43,150 bases of DNA, from assembly GCA_029556615.1 (NCBI GenBank), contig JAKQDD010000013.1:1-43150 (forward strand), written 5' to 3'. The notes under the pieces were generated by a model. The model worked only from the letters and a program-made list of their open reading frames with translations. It had not been told where the DNA came from and did not search any database. Below are positions 9,472-16,686 of the stretch, in pieces. This DNA is from Verrucomicrobiota bacterium (GTDB lineage Bacteria > Verrucomicrobiota > Verrucomicrobiia > Limisphaerales > J093). The translations under genes and the position numbers were made by a program. Position 1 is the stretch's first letter; every line of letters begins with the position of its first letter.

Positions 9472-9939
9472 ATGCAAGGCTCATCGCTCAAGTCAGTGCT
9501 GGAAGACCTCCGGACTTGCATTCCGATTCTCGAGGAATTCACTATCGAAAGAGATGAAGAGGAAGCCGATGGGTTCAGAAATGCCGTTCTTGTTCTGGCA
9601 AATCAACACCTAAGACTGCGTCTCGTTTTGGAGCGGGGATTGGTTTACGCCGACCTCGCCTCGCCATTCTGGCCAGAAGAATGGTGCAGCATTCAAGTTG
9701 TCGTCCGTTATCTGTCCGAGACTATCGTGCCTAGCCTCGCGCATCTTGCTGGACTCGACGATCTGGCTTACCTGATCATCCTCCTGGACAAGTCGTACGC
9801 CGATCTCGTGAACGCTTTTTCACAGGCAAAGGCTTCAGCAACGCTCTGGGGGACTACACGAATCAAGCGCCAATTGGCACGAGAAATCGCCTCCTCGGGG
9901 GACACGAGTAACAAGAGGCTCAGGACTCCTGATCCCTGA
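9472..9939 (+). CDS. Putative immunity protein for the RHS toxin tip
   Basis: This encodes 155 residues and starts 5 bases after the RHS stop. The frame is open further upstream (to 9283) but overlaps the toxin tip out of phase, so ATG 9472 is preferred. The protein is acidic near its N-terminus (FTIERDEEEADGF), has no signal peptide, and looks like a small globular cytoplasmic protein, as expected of an immunity protein. I do not recognise a family; the call rests on position, size and the shared lower GC content with the toxin tip. Its last codons (RLRTPDP, stop) are encoded by the 18-bp terminal repeat of the mobile element that begins at 9919, so the native C-terminus may have been replaced or trimmed. 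Confidence 0.65.
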   Translation: MQGSSLKSVLEDLRTCIPILEEFTIERDEEEADGFRNAVLVLANQHLRLRLVLERGLVYADLASPFWPEEWCSIQVVVRYLSETIVPSLAHLAGLDDLAYLIILLDKSYADLVNAFSQAKASATLWGTTRIKRQLAREIASSGDTSNKRLRTPDP

Positions 9940-9993
9940 GCGTGAACGGCGGGTGGTCGTGGAAGTGGACTGAACCAAGCACTTCGTGAACAC

Positions 9994-10001
9994 GATCAAG
10001 C
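9994..10001. repeat. IS66 target-site duplication, left copy
   Basis: gatcaagc lies directly before the left IS66 end (gtatgcgtgtta). The same 8 bases follow the right end at 15852-15859. Eight-base duplications are the norm for IS66. Confidence 0.9.
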
Positions 10002-10062
10002 GTATGCGTGTTACGAACACCGTCTGTGCAGGCGCGCGCCCGGCCGGTAAGCTGCGGGGATG

Positions 10063-10306
10063 TTAGGAACTCTTGGGCTGGGCGGTCTTCCAGGCGGTGG
10101 GCGTCAACTCACCCACGCGGTTGATCGGCCACTCGCCCAGTTTGGGGAGCACGTCCCGGAGGTAAGCCCGGAGATTGATGTCCAGACGGCGGCAGGTTTC
10201 GACGATGGACGCGATCGCGGCCACCTTGGGCCCCGCTTCCGGGCTGCCGATATGGAGCCAGTTCTTGCGCCCCAGCGCCAGCGGCCGAATCCCTCCCTCG
10301 CACCAG
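10063..10306 (-). pseudogene. tnpC: IS66 transposase tnpC, separated 3' part
   Basis: The minus strand translates as EGGIRPLALGRKNW and onward to AQPKSS and a stop at 10063-10065, about 80 residues. This is the IS66 C-terminal region with the conserved IRPLALGRKNW block. It begins at the Glu that follows NNWC in the family, generally taken as the third catalytic acidic residue of the DDE site. The rest of the gene lies at 13748-15040, on the other side of the RIT element. There is no start codon of its own, so it is not expected to be translated. Confidence 0.9.
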
Positions 10307-10399
10307 TTATGCCGAGTGCAGGATTATGCCGCGTCGAGGTCTGTACTCCGGATGTTCCTTGGGAAAACGAGGTTCCAGCGTTCGCTCACGCGGCATAAT
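10301..10399. repeat. RIT left inverted repeat (99 bp)
   Basis: This is identical over 99 bases to the reverse complement of 13621-13719. The outermost bases, caccag, are also IS66 sequence, so the mobile part may begin at ttatgccg (10307). Inside the repeat, ttatgccg recurs near 10324 and, inverted, cggcataa ends the repeat at 10398. These look like repeated recombinase-binding half-sites. Confidence 0.95.
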
Positions 10400-10452
10400 A
10401 TGAGCGGACATCTCCCGCTTGCGTTCGGTCCCGGGACGGGACGAGATCGCCG

Positions 10453-11700
10453 ATGCGTACGAATCGTTCTCGTTCACCGTGTTCTTCCATCCCCGACCTC
10501 CTCGAGGATCAAACCGCTCCCTTCATGGCCGAGTTGGCGGCAGCGGGTTACTCCGCCAGCGCCCTCCACACGAAGCGGAGTGCTCTGCGGCAGTTCTTGG
10601 ACTGGCGGCGACGGCGAAGACGTCACAGCAAGGAAACGAACGAATCGGAGGTCGCCTTGTTTCTTCGGCGTGCCTGGCCGTTTGGTCCGAAACAGCGCAG
10701 CCTTGCCGCCGCGACCTTGTCGGCGTTCCTGCAGCACCTGCGCCGTCAGGGGTTGATCTCCACACCGGCTCGGAAGCCTGCGAACACGTCTCGTTCGTTG
10801 CTTCAGGAAGAGTACGCCGGCTTTCTCCGACACGAGAAGGGGTTGGCAGAGCGGTCCCTGCTGGCCTACCTGCCGGTGGTTCCCGAGCTGCTCCGCTACC
10901 TGACCAAGAAGCACGGCACGGCTTCGGTTCGCCGGCTCCATGGCGACACTCTGCGCGCGTTCCTCTTCGAGCGGGTCCGAGGTCGCTCCTCCGCGTATGT
11001 GCGCCTGCTGAGCGCAAGCCTCCGGTCCTTTCTGCGCTTCCTCCACGCACGAGGACATATCCGCCGCGACCTCCTCGCGGCGATCCCCACGGTTCGGCGA
11101 CAAGCCCAGCCGGACATTCCCAAAGTGCTGTCGCCGGAAGAAGTGAGCCGCGTGCTGGCCGCTCCCAACCAAGCCTGTGGCACCGGGCGACGCGACTATG
11201 CGATCCTGCTCTTGCTGGCGAGGCTGGGGCTTCGGGCAAGTGAAGTCCTCCTGCTCGAAGTGGGGGACATCCGCTGGAGAACGGGCGAGATCCTGATCCG
11301 CGGCAAAGGTCGCCGACAGGATCTCCTTCCCTTGCCCCATGAAGTCGGAACCGCCTTGGCGAGTTACCTGCGGCTGGATCGAGGGGTTCACTCCACCACC
11401 AAGCGCGTCTTCCTGCGCACGTATGCTCCGCGGGTGCCGCTGACCGGACCGGCGAGTATTGGCCATGTCGTGCGCCGAGCGATGGCGCAGGCGGGAGTCC
11501 CGCGACCCCACCAAACCGCGGCGCATCTGTTCCGTCACTCCCTGGCCAGTCGCATGCTTCGGCACGGAGCCCATCTGCAGGATATCGGGGAAGTGCTTCG
11601 GCATCGTGCTCCCAGCAGCACCGAGATTTACGCCAAGATCGACCTGCGCTCGCTGCAGGAAGTCGTCTGTCCTTGGCCCGTGACGGGAGGTGCGCAATGA
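10453..11700 (+). CDS. ritA: Tyrosine recombinase RitA
   Basis: This encodes 415 residues and is the first of the trio. An N-terminal SAM-like DNA-binding region (about 15-210) precedes a catalytic domain with the expected residues: Arg in LGLRASEV, Lys in GKGRRQDLL, HLFRHSLAS (the H-x-x-R box), the second His in LRHRAPSS and the Tyr in TEIYAK. All are present, so it should be able to cut and rejoin DNA. ATG 10453 is the first clear start after the left inverted repeat; the upstream purine run ggacgagat is a weak ribosome site. Its stop overlaps the ritB start. The function of each RIT recombinase within the trio is not settled. Confidence 0.9.
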   Translation: MRTNRSRSPCSSIPDLLEDQTAPFMAELAAAGYSASALHTKRSALRQFLDWRRRRRRHSKETNESEVALFLRRAWPFGPKQRSLAAATLSAFLQHLRRQGLISTPARKPANTSRSLLQEEYAGFLRHEKGLAERSLLAYLPVVPELLRYLTKKHGTASVRRLHGDTLRAFLFERVRGRSSAYVRLLSASLRSFLRFLHARGHIRRDLLAAIPTVRRQAQPDIPKVLSPEEVSRVLAAPNQACGTGRRDYAILLLLARLGLRASEVLLLEVGDIRWRTGEILIRGKGRRQDLLPLPHEVGTALASYLRLDRGVHSTTKRVFLRTYAPRVPLTGPASIGHVVRRAMAQAGVPRPHQTAAHLFRHSLASRMLRHGAHLQDIGEVLRHRAPSSTEIYAKIDLRSLQEVVCPWPVTGGAQ

Positions 11701-12629
11701 AATCCCTGCAAGCCCGGTTGACGGCGTATGTCGCGGCGCGACGTGTCTTGGGAACGCGCTTGGAGGAACCCGCCAAGACTCTTCGCCACTTCGTCCGGTT
11801 CCTGACTCGGAAGAAGGCCCGGTTCATCACGGTTGCCCTGGCGTTGGAGTGGTCTCAGCAATCCCAAGGCGTGCAACGCGCCACCTGGGCTCGAAAGCTG
11901 TCCATGGTGCGACAGTTTGCCCGCTGGCTAAGTGCCACCGATCCTCGTCATCAGGTGCCGCCTCCCCGGTTGCTGGACGTCCGGCACCGCCGCGGCAAAC
12001 CATACATCTACAGCGACCAGGAGATCGGCCGGTTGATGGCGGAAGTCGCCCGGTTGAAATGGCGATCGCGGATCAACGCGCTGACACTACATACCCTCAT
12101 CGGCTTGCTTGCCGCCACCGGACTGCGTCCCGGCGAGGCTGCCGCCCTGGAGATCGGCGATGTCGATCTTCAGGCGGGGGTGCTCATTGTGCGAGAGTCG
12201 AAGTTCGGAAAGTCCCGGCAGGTGCCGATCCACTCTTCGACGGTCGCGGCCTTGAAGCACTACGCCCAGGAGCGGGAACAACTCTTTGGTCATCCGATCA
12301 GTCGGAGGTTTTTCGTCTCGGGCCGAGGCACCGCCTTGGATATGGGCACCGTTCGTTGCTGGTATTGCAGGGTCTCTCGGGCCTGCGGGTTGAGGAAAGC
12401 CGCCGAGGGCGGCCGTTCCGGGCGAGGCCCCCGACTGCAGGACCTGCGCCACACCTTTGCCACCCGGCGCTTGGTGGAATGGTACCTGGCCGGATGTGAT
12501 GTCAACGTCCAGATGCCGAAACTGGCCACGTACCTTGGGCATTCATCGGTAGAGTGCACGTATTGGTACATCGAAGCGGTTCCTGCGTTGCTTGAACTGG
12601 CCGCGTCGCGACAGGGAGGGCGATCATGA
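11697..12629 (+). CDS. ritB: Tyrosine recombinase RitB (His of HxxR replaced by Gln)
   Basis: This encodes 310 residues. ATG 11697 overlaps the ritA stop by 4 bases (ATGA), pointing to coupled translation; an upstream in-frame start at 11673 is less likely. The catalytic domain shows Arg in TGLRPGEA, Lys in SKFGKSRQVPI, LQDLRHTFAT, His in YLGHSSVE and Tyr in YWYIEAVP. The usual H-D-L-R box reads Q-D-L-R here, so the first catalytic His is Gln, which may weaken activity or mark a structural role. The arrangement YLGH...TYWY followed by AVPALLELA is typical of the middle RIT recombinase. Confidence 0.9.
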   Translation: MKSLQARLTAYVAARRVLGTRLEEPAKTLRHFVRFLTRKKARFITVALALEWSQQSQGVQRATWARKLSMVRQFARWLSATDPRHQVPPPRLLDVRHRRGKPYIYSDQEIGRLMAEVARLKWRSRINALTLHTLIGLLAATGLRPGEAAALEIGDVDLQAGVLIVRESKFGKSRQVPIHSSTVAALKHYAQEREQLFGHPISRRFFVSGRGTALDMGTVRCWYCRVSRACGLRKAAEGGRSGRGPRLQDLRHTFATRRLVEWYLAGCDVNVQMPKLATYLGHSSVECTYWYIEAVPALLELAASRQGGRS

Positions 12630-13621
12630 TCACCGCCAATCTGTCCAGCCACCTCCAGCGGTTCTTCACCGAACGACTGCAGGGGCAACTGGGCGCGAGC
12701 CCCCACACCGTGGCCAGCTATCGCGACACGTTCCGACTCCTGCTGGTGTTTGCGTCCAAACATCGTCGGTGCCCGGCCAGCAACCTGAACGTTGAGGATC
12801 TGGATGCGAAACTGGTCGTGACGTTCCTGCGTCATCTGGAGCGGGATCGCGGAAACGGGGCACGCTCCCGCAACAATCGGCTCAGCGCCATCCACTCCTT
12901 CTTCCGGTTGGTATGTGTCCGGGAACCGGGTCTGGCCCACCACTGTCAGCAAGTGCTGGCGATCCCGTTCAAACGCTTCGAGCGAGGTCCGGTGGAGTTC
13001 CTGAGCGCCGAGGAGAGCAAGGCGCTCCTGAACGCGCCGGACACCACGATCTGGCGAGGGCGGAGAGACCGCCTGTTGCTGGAGTTGGCGTTACAGACGG
13101 GGTTGCGGAACACGGAGTTGACCACCTTGCGTCAGCAGGACGTTCACTTGGGTCCAGGGCCGCACGTCCGTTGTCTGGGCAAGGGGCGAAAGGCGCGCTG
13201 TACCCCCTTGCGCCCGGAAATGGCCAAAGGCCTCACCCAATGGCTCGCCCATGAACCTTCGGACCCCGCCAGGCCGATCTTTCCGACTGCCACCGGCAAA
13301 GCGCTGAGTGCCGACGCGCTCCAGAGGTTGGTGACTCGGTACACTCGGATCGCGGCGGAATCGTGTCCTTCCCTACGGCAGAAGCGCGTGACCCCGCATA
13401 CGCTTCGCCATACGACTGCCATGAACTTGCTCCAAAGCGGCGTCGACATCGCTGTCATCGCGCTCTGGCTTGGACATGAGTCCATCCAATCCACCCAAAC
13501 CTACCTGCACGCCGACATGGCCATGAAGGAAAGGGCGTTAGGCCAGGCAAACCAAGACCGAACCCCGCTCAAACGCTACCGCCCCAAAGACCAACTGCTC
13601 GCGTTCCTCGAAGGCCTCTGA
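12626..13621 (+). CDS. ritC: Tyrosine recombinase RitC
   Basis: This encodes 331 residues. ATG 12626 overlaps the ritB stop by 4 bases. The N-terminal core-binding domain (about 1-110) is followed by a catalytic domain with Arg in TGLRNTEL, Lys in GKGRKARC, HTLRH (H-x-x-R intact), His in WLGHESIQ and Tyr in TQTYLHAD. All six active-site residues are visible. The stop codon's last base is the first base of the right 99-bp inverted repeat, so gene and element end are packed without a gap. Confidence 0.92.
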   Translation: MITANLSSHLQRFFTERLQGQLGASPHTVASYRDTFRLLLVFASKHRRCPASNLNVEDLDAKLVVTFLRHLERDRGNGARSRNNRLSAIHSFFRLVCVREPGLAHHCQQVLAIPFKRFERGPVEFLSAEESKALLNAPDTTIWRGRRDRLLLELALQTGLRNTELTTLRQQDVHLGPGPHVRCLGKGRKARCTPLRPEMAKGLTQWLAHEPSDPARPIFPTATGKALSADALQRLVTRYTRIAAESCPSLRQKRVTPHTLRHTTAMNLLQSGVDIAVIALWLGHESIQSTQTYLHADMAMKERALGQANQDRTPLKRYRPKDQLLAFLEGL

Positions 13622-13719
13622 TTATGCCGCGTGAGCGAACGCTGGAACCTCGTTTTCCCAAGGAACATCCGGAGTACAGACCTCGACGCGGCATAATCCT
13701 GCACTCGGCATAACTGGTG
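13621..13719. repeat. RIT right inverted repeat (99 bp)
   Basis: This is the perfect reverse complement of 10301-10399. It is followed on the outside by a further 20 bases (ttatgccg-ccag-cggcataa) absent from the left end, then caccag of IS66. The right end is therefore longer than the left. Confidence 0.95.
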
Positions 13720-13747
13720 TTATGCCGCCAGCGGCATAACACCAGTT
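13712..13747. repeat. 36-bp near-perfect palindrome at the RIT-IS66 junction
   Basis: Arms aactggtgttatgccg (13712-13727) and cggcataacaccagtt (13732-13747) are exact reverse complements around the spacer ccag. The palindrome joins the inner end of the inverted repeat, an inverted copy of the target bases, two ttatgccg half-sites facing each other, and the IS66 flank. It may be the recombination core or a footprint of the insertion event. Confidence 0.85.
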
Positions 13748-15040
13748 GTTGTCGATTTCCACCACGCCATCTTTCAAGTACTCCTCCAACCGGCTCCACT
13801 GCCCCAACGCGTAGTCGCAGGCATCGGCCAGTTTGCCCCCGGGCAGGACTTGCTGGCGGACTTCGATCAGGCGCGTCTTGAGCGCCGCCATCACCGGCAC
13901 ACTCTGCGCCTGGCGCAACGCCAACCGCCCCTCCGGTCCCAGGCCGCTGTGCCGGGCTTGCTTTTCCACCGCGTACAACTGGGCAAACCGCTCCAGAATC
14001 TCACGCGGCACCGGGTCCAGCGGCGCCAGTTTCGCCGCCTCGACAAAACCCCTGCGCACGTGCGCCATGCACCCGACATACACGATGCCTTCGCCCAGTT
14101 TGTCGTAAGCCCGATAGCCGTCGGATTGGAGTTTGCCGCGGAAACCCTTCAGAAACTCTCGCGGTCCTTCCCGTCCCCGGCCCATCTGAAAATCAAAGAC
14201 GACAATGCTCCCCGGCCGACTGAACTCCCACATCCAGGCCTCATGGTTGCGGCCGGTTCGTTCGCCGGTTTGACAGGGCAGCGTCGTTTCGTCGGCCTGC
14301 ACGTAACCCACAGCCAGCAACTCGACCTGCATCGCCTTAACCACCGGCTGCAGCAAGCCGCCCGCCGCCAGGATCGCGTCGGTCAGCGTCTTGCGGCTCA
14401 GTTCAATGCCGTGATCCTCCGCCAGACTCGCGCATTGCCGGTAGACCGGCAGGTGTTCCTGGTACTTGTGGACCAGCACCTCAATGATGAACTCGTTGGA
14501 AAGCTTCCCTTTGGGGACAATCTGCGCCGGGACCGGTGCGGTCGCCACCCCTTGCTCCTCTTGGCAATGGGACCCGCGCTTCTCCCGCTTGATCACCCGC
14601 ACCCAGAACTTCGCCGGCTCACAAGCCAGTTCCTCGCGGGTTTCATAACCGATCACCGGCCGCTCGCCACCACACTTGGGACAGCGGCAATCCTCGGGGC
14701 AGCAGGGGATGATCTCCTCCCGGCGCTCCAGGTGTTTGGGCAGTCGATCCCGGCCCGGATGGTTGGGACGGGGTTGCTTGGCCCGGGGCAGCGGGTTCTG
14801 TTTCTGCGGTTCCGGACGCTCGGCCTCTTGCTCGACCTCGCCGGTGGTCAGGCTCAACTCGCCCAGGAGCAGCGGAATTTGGGCGCTGGAGAGCTTCTCG
14901 CTCTTGGGTCCGAAGATGCGGTAATTGAGCAGGCGGATTTGCTCGTCTTTGAGTTCGATGATGCGGCGGAGCCGGAGGTTTTCCGCGCGCAAGTCGGCAA
15001 GGACTTGGGCGGGGTCCGGTCCGGGTTTAGATTGCATCAT
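13748..15040 (-). pseudogene. tnpC: IS66 transposase tnpC, 5' part
   Basis: From the start at 15040, about 430 residues read as IS66 TnpC. There is an N-terminal leucine-rich helix with the LNYRIFGPKSEKL block, a Cys-rich CCPEDCRCPKCG zinc-binding-like motif, then the catalytic domain with YVQADETTLPCQ and QSDGYRAYDKL (two of the three acidic residues) and VEIDNNWC. After this the frame runs into the RIT end, adding an unrelated tail that stops at 13622. The third acidic residue lies beyond the insertion, at 10306, so the product would be inactive. The full gene would have been near 512 codons, the usual length. Confidence 0.93.
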
Positions 15041-15109
15041 CTAATCCTAAATATTAGCATATTCAGTGCCACTTTTGAGCCTTCGCTGCGTTGGCGCTGA
15101 CGTTTTCTC

Positions 15110-15466
15110 CTACGCCACCCGTCGCCACCAGGTTCGGGTGCGCGTCTGCTCCAGGTCTATCCCGCTCAAGAGCAAAGTCAGTTCCTCCGCCAGCACGCGC
15201 AGGGCTCCGGTTTCATTCTCCGCCGTCCGGGGCCAGTGGAACGTACCCCGCGGTAACTTTTTGGCGCACACCCACAAGCCCGTCCCGTCCCAATGCAATA
15301 TCTTGATCCGCGTCTTCAGGCGGTTGGCGAAAACAAACAGATGGCCGCTGGTAGGGTCCTCGTGGAACCGGTGCCGGACCAAGTCACTTAAACCCTCAAA
15401 ACTCTTGCGCAGATCCGTAACTCCGGCGGCCAGGTAGATCCGCGTGGCCGGCCCGACCGGGATCAT
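15110..15466 (-). CDS. tnpB: IS66 accessory protein TnpB
   Basis: This encodes 118 residues. IS66 Orf2 features are clear: IYLAAGVTDLRKSFEGLSDLV near the N-terminus, HLFVFANRLKTRIKILHWDG in the middle, and a C-terminal LRVLAEELTLLLSGIDLE region. The protein is required for IS66 transposition in tested members, but its biochemical role is not known. Its ATG overlaps the tnpA stop by 4 bases. About 70 bases separate it from tnpC. Confidence 0.93.
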   Translation of the reverse strand: MIPVGPATRIYLAAGVTDLRKSFEGLSDLVRHRFHEDPTSGHLFVFANRLKTRIKILHWDGTGLWVCAKKLPRGTFHWPRTAENETGALRVLAEELTLLLSGIDLEQTRTRTWWRRVA

Positions 15467-15792
15467 AGGCTCTGGATCAGTTGCGCCAGGGAGCGCAGTT
15501 CCTCGGGGCCAAAGCCCGGAGCCACTTCCAGCACGATACCCTGGGGGAAGTGGAGTCGGTAGGTCGCAAGCGCAGGGCGGACGCCCAGGACGTTGGGAAT
15601 CTCGATCAGTCCGCCATCACCAACCTGGGACTCCGGCGCAGCCTGACGCTGCCAGCGGTATAGCGTGGACACAGCGATGCCTTGGTGGGCAGCGAACTCG
15701 CGGTCGCTGAGTTGGCTTTGGCGCCGGGCAGCGAGGATCTGGGCTCGCTCCGCGGCCGTCTTCCGTGGTGGCAGGCGCAATCGGCTTTGCAT
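15463..15792 (-). CDS. tnpA: IS66 accessory protein TnpA
   Basis: This encodes 109 residues. The first half holds a helix-turn-helix of the type found in IS66 Orf1 (SQLSDREFAAHQGIAVSTLY then RWQRQ). The second half ends with LHFPQGIVLEVAPGF and a short helix that recognises no other family. It begins about 60 bases inside the right end of the element, as expected for the first gene. It ends in an ATGA overlap with tnpB. Confidence 0.88.
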   Translation of the reverse strand: MQSRLRLPPRKTAAERAQILAARRQSQLSDREFAAHQGIAVSTLYRWQRQAAPESQVGDGGLIEIPNVLGVRPALATYRLHFPQGIVLEVAPGFGPEELRSLAQLIQSL

Positions 15793-15851
15793 GCCGCCAT
15801 CCTCGCACCTCCAGCCGCCGCGCGGCTAGATGGGGTTCCTAACACGCATAC

Positions 15852-15859
15852 GATCAAGC
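15852..15859. repeat. IS66 target-site duplication, right copy
   Basis: gatcaagc immediately follows the right IS66 end and matches 9994-10001. Removing one copy and the IS rejoins the outer reading frame as ...TKHFVNTIKLIAYRAETALVQ. Confidence 0.9.
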
Positions 15860-16173
15860 TCATCGCCTACCGGGCGGAGACGGCGCTGGTGCAGGTGGTG
15901 CGGGACAAGCTCCAGCGGAGCGACGACGCGCGGGCCTTAGTGCGCCAGGTCTTCCACAGTGCCGCGGACCTGTGCCCGCAGCCGCAACAGAAGGCGTTGA
16001 CGGTGCGGCCGCATCGCTTGAGCAGCGCGATCCATGACGCCGCCATGGAGCACCTGTCTGGCGAGATGACGGCGACCGAAACGGTGTTTCCGGGCACCGA
16101 GTTGCGTCTGATTTTCGAGCCGGTTGGGTTCTCTGGTCAAACGACATTGATTCCTCCCCACTCCCGTCGGTAA
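15852..16173 (+). pseudogene. Transposase-like remnant of the outer element (C-terminal part)
   Basis: With 9940-10001 joined to 15860-16173 (one target copy removed), the frame reads VVVEVD, a stop, then TKHFVNTIKLIAYRAETALV and on to ETVFPGTELRLIFEPVG and a stop at 16171-16173. This resembles the C-terminal region of a group of putative DDE-type transposases, recalled from the TKHF...IAYRAETAL and TVFPGT.LRLI blocks; the family is not certain. The in-frame stop before TKHF, the missing N-terminal region and the IS66 insertion show that the gene was dead in several ways. Confidence 0.6.
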
Positions 16174-16263
16174 CAAAACACCTGATGCAAGGCGGTGGGG
16201 AATTTTACCTGTCGCTAGACAGTCCTCCTCACTTCCACGGGATCAGGAGTCCTGAGACTGGAG

Positions 16264-16686
16264 AAGGATCCGACACGGTCATGTCAGTGGTATCTGCAGT
16301 TGCAGGAGCCGGAGGCGATCTTCCGGCTGGGCAAGAGCGACCTGCGGCTGCGGCCGATCTTCCACCGCCAGACCGAGCGGCTGGATGCGCACATTCTGGT
16401 CTGCTTCCTGGCCTTGGAGATGTGGATGAAAGGCAAGAGGCTGGGGGCGTGCGCGCGTAAGTTGGTAGCGGCGGCGGCGAGCATCAAGTCGATGGATGTG
16501 GTCTTGCCAGTTCGCACGGCACAGGGCACGGCGGATATGCGCTTACGGGTCGTGTCCAAACCGGATCGGATGGTGGCTCAACTGGTCCACTCCGGCATTG
16601 GTCGTGACCCTGTCGGGACGGAAGCGGTGTCCGACTTTGCCGGAATCCCCGTCAGCAGCGATTCTACATGCGCTCCTCACTCATGA
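16264..16686 (+). pseudogene. IS1634/IS4-like transposase remnant (C-terminal part)
   Basis: The frame reads WYLQLQEPEAIFRLGKSDL, then RPIFHRQTERLDAHILVCFLALEMW and IKSMDVVLP. In IS1634-type DDE transposases this is the end of the catalytic domain: the family carries a similar DLxxRPIxHxxxxRxxAHIxVCFLA block. Only about 120 of the usual ~500 residues or more remain and no start lies upstream. The remnant abuts the right terminal repeat of the outer element, so the outer element probably landed near or in it. The last codons run 6 bases past the stop of the minus-strand gene that follows. Confidence 0.75.

Larger units (their letters stand above)
10307..13739 (+). mobile_element. Recombinase-In-Trio (RIT) element inserted in tnpC
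   Basis: Three tyrosine recombinase genes on one strand overlap each other by 4 bases (ATGA twice) and are enclosed by perfect 99-bp inverted repeats. This matches the published RIT element plan: RitA, RitB and RitC, with no cargo genes. The left junction is caccag then ttatgccg; the right junction is cggcataa then caccag. Joining the flanks restores the IS66 reading ...IDNNWCEGGIRP..., which shows the insertion point exactly. The perfect repeats suggest a recent insertion or exchange between the ends. Confidence 0.9.
10002..15851 (-). mobile_element. IS66-family insertion sequence carrying an inserted RIT element
   Basis: The ends are an imperfect inverted repeat: the left end begins gtatgcgtgttacgaacacc, and the right end read inward begins gtatgcgtgttaggaacccc. 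GTA-type ends and an 8-bp duplication fit IS66. Genes tnpA, tnpB and tnpC lie on the minus strand in the usual order. tnpC is cut by a ~3.43-kb insertion, so without it the element would be about 2.4 kb, a normal IS66 size. It sits inside the transposase remnant of the outer element and cannot now make an intact TnpC. Confidence 0.92.
9919..16256. mobile_element. Outer IS remnant, interrupted by IS66 and RIT
   Basis: ctcaggactcctgatccc at 9919-9936 is the exact reverse complement of 16239-16256, an 18-bp terminal inverted repeat. Between the ends, after removing the inserted IS66 (10002-15851), only about 490 bp remain, holding the C-terminal part of a transposase-like reading frame. The element therefore lost most of its transposase before or after IS66 landed in it. 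Bases 16174-16238, between the remnant's stop and the right terminal repeat, hold no gene but include the short inverted repeat ctgtc-gcta-gacag. No flanking target duplication is apparent. Confidence 0.7.

Noticed and set aside
10060..10398. A plus-strand frame ending in the same peptide as the disrupted tnpC
   Set aside because: The shared tail VEVCTPDVPWENEVPAFAHA is only the RIT inverted repeat read inward from both ends, not a conserved protein.
13622..13747. In-frame C-terminal extension of TnpC as a functional chimera
   Set aside because: The added residues come from the RIT end and palindrome, and the catalytic Glu is lost, so activity is not expected.
13850..15100. A 416-codon plus-strand frame across tnpC
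   Set aside because: tnpC on the minus strand is unmistakable IS66; the plus frame is its shadow.
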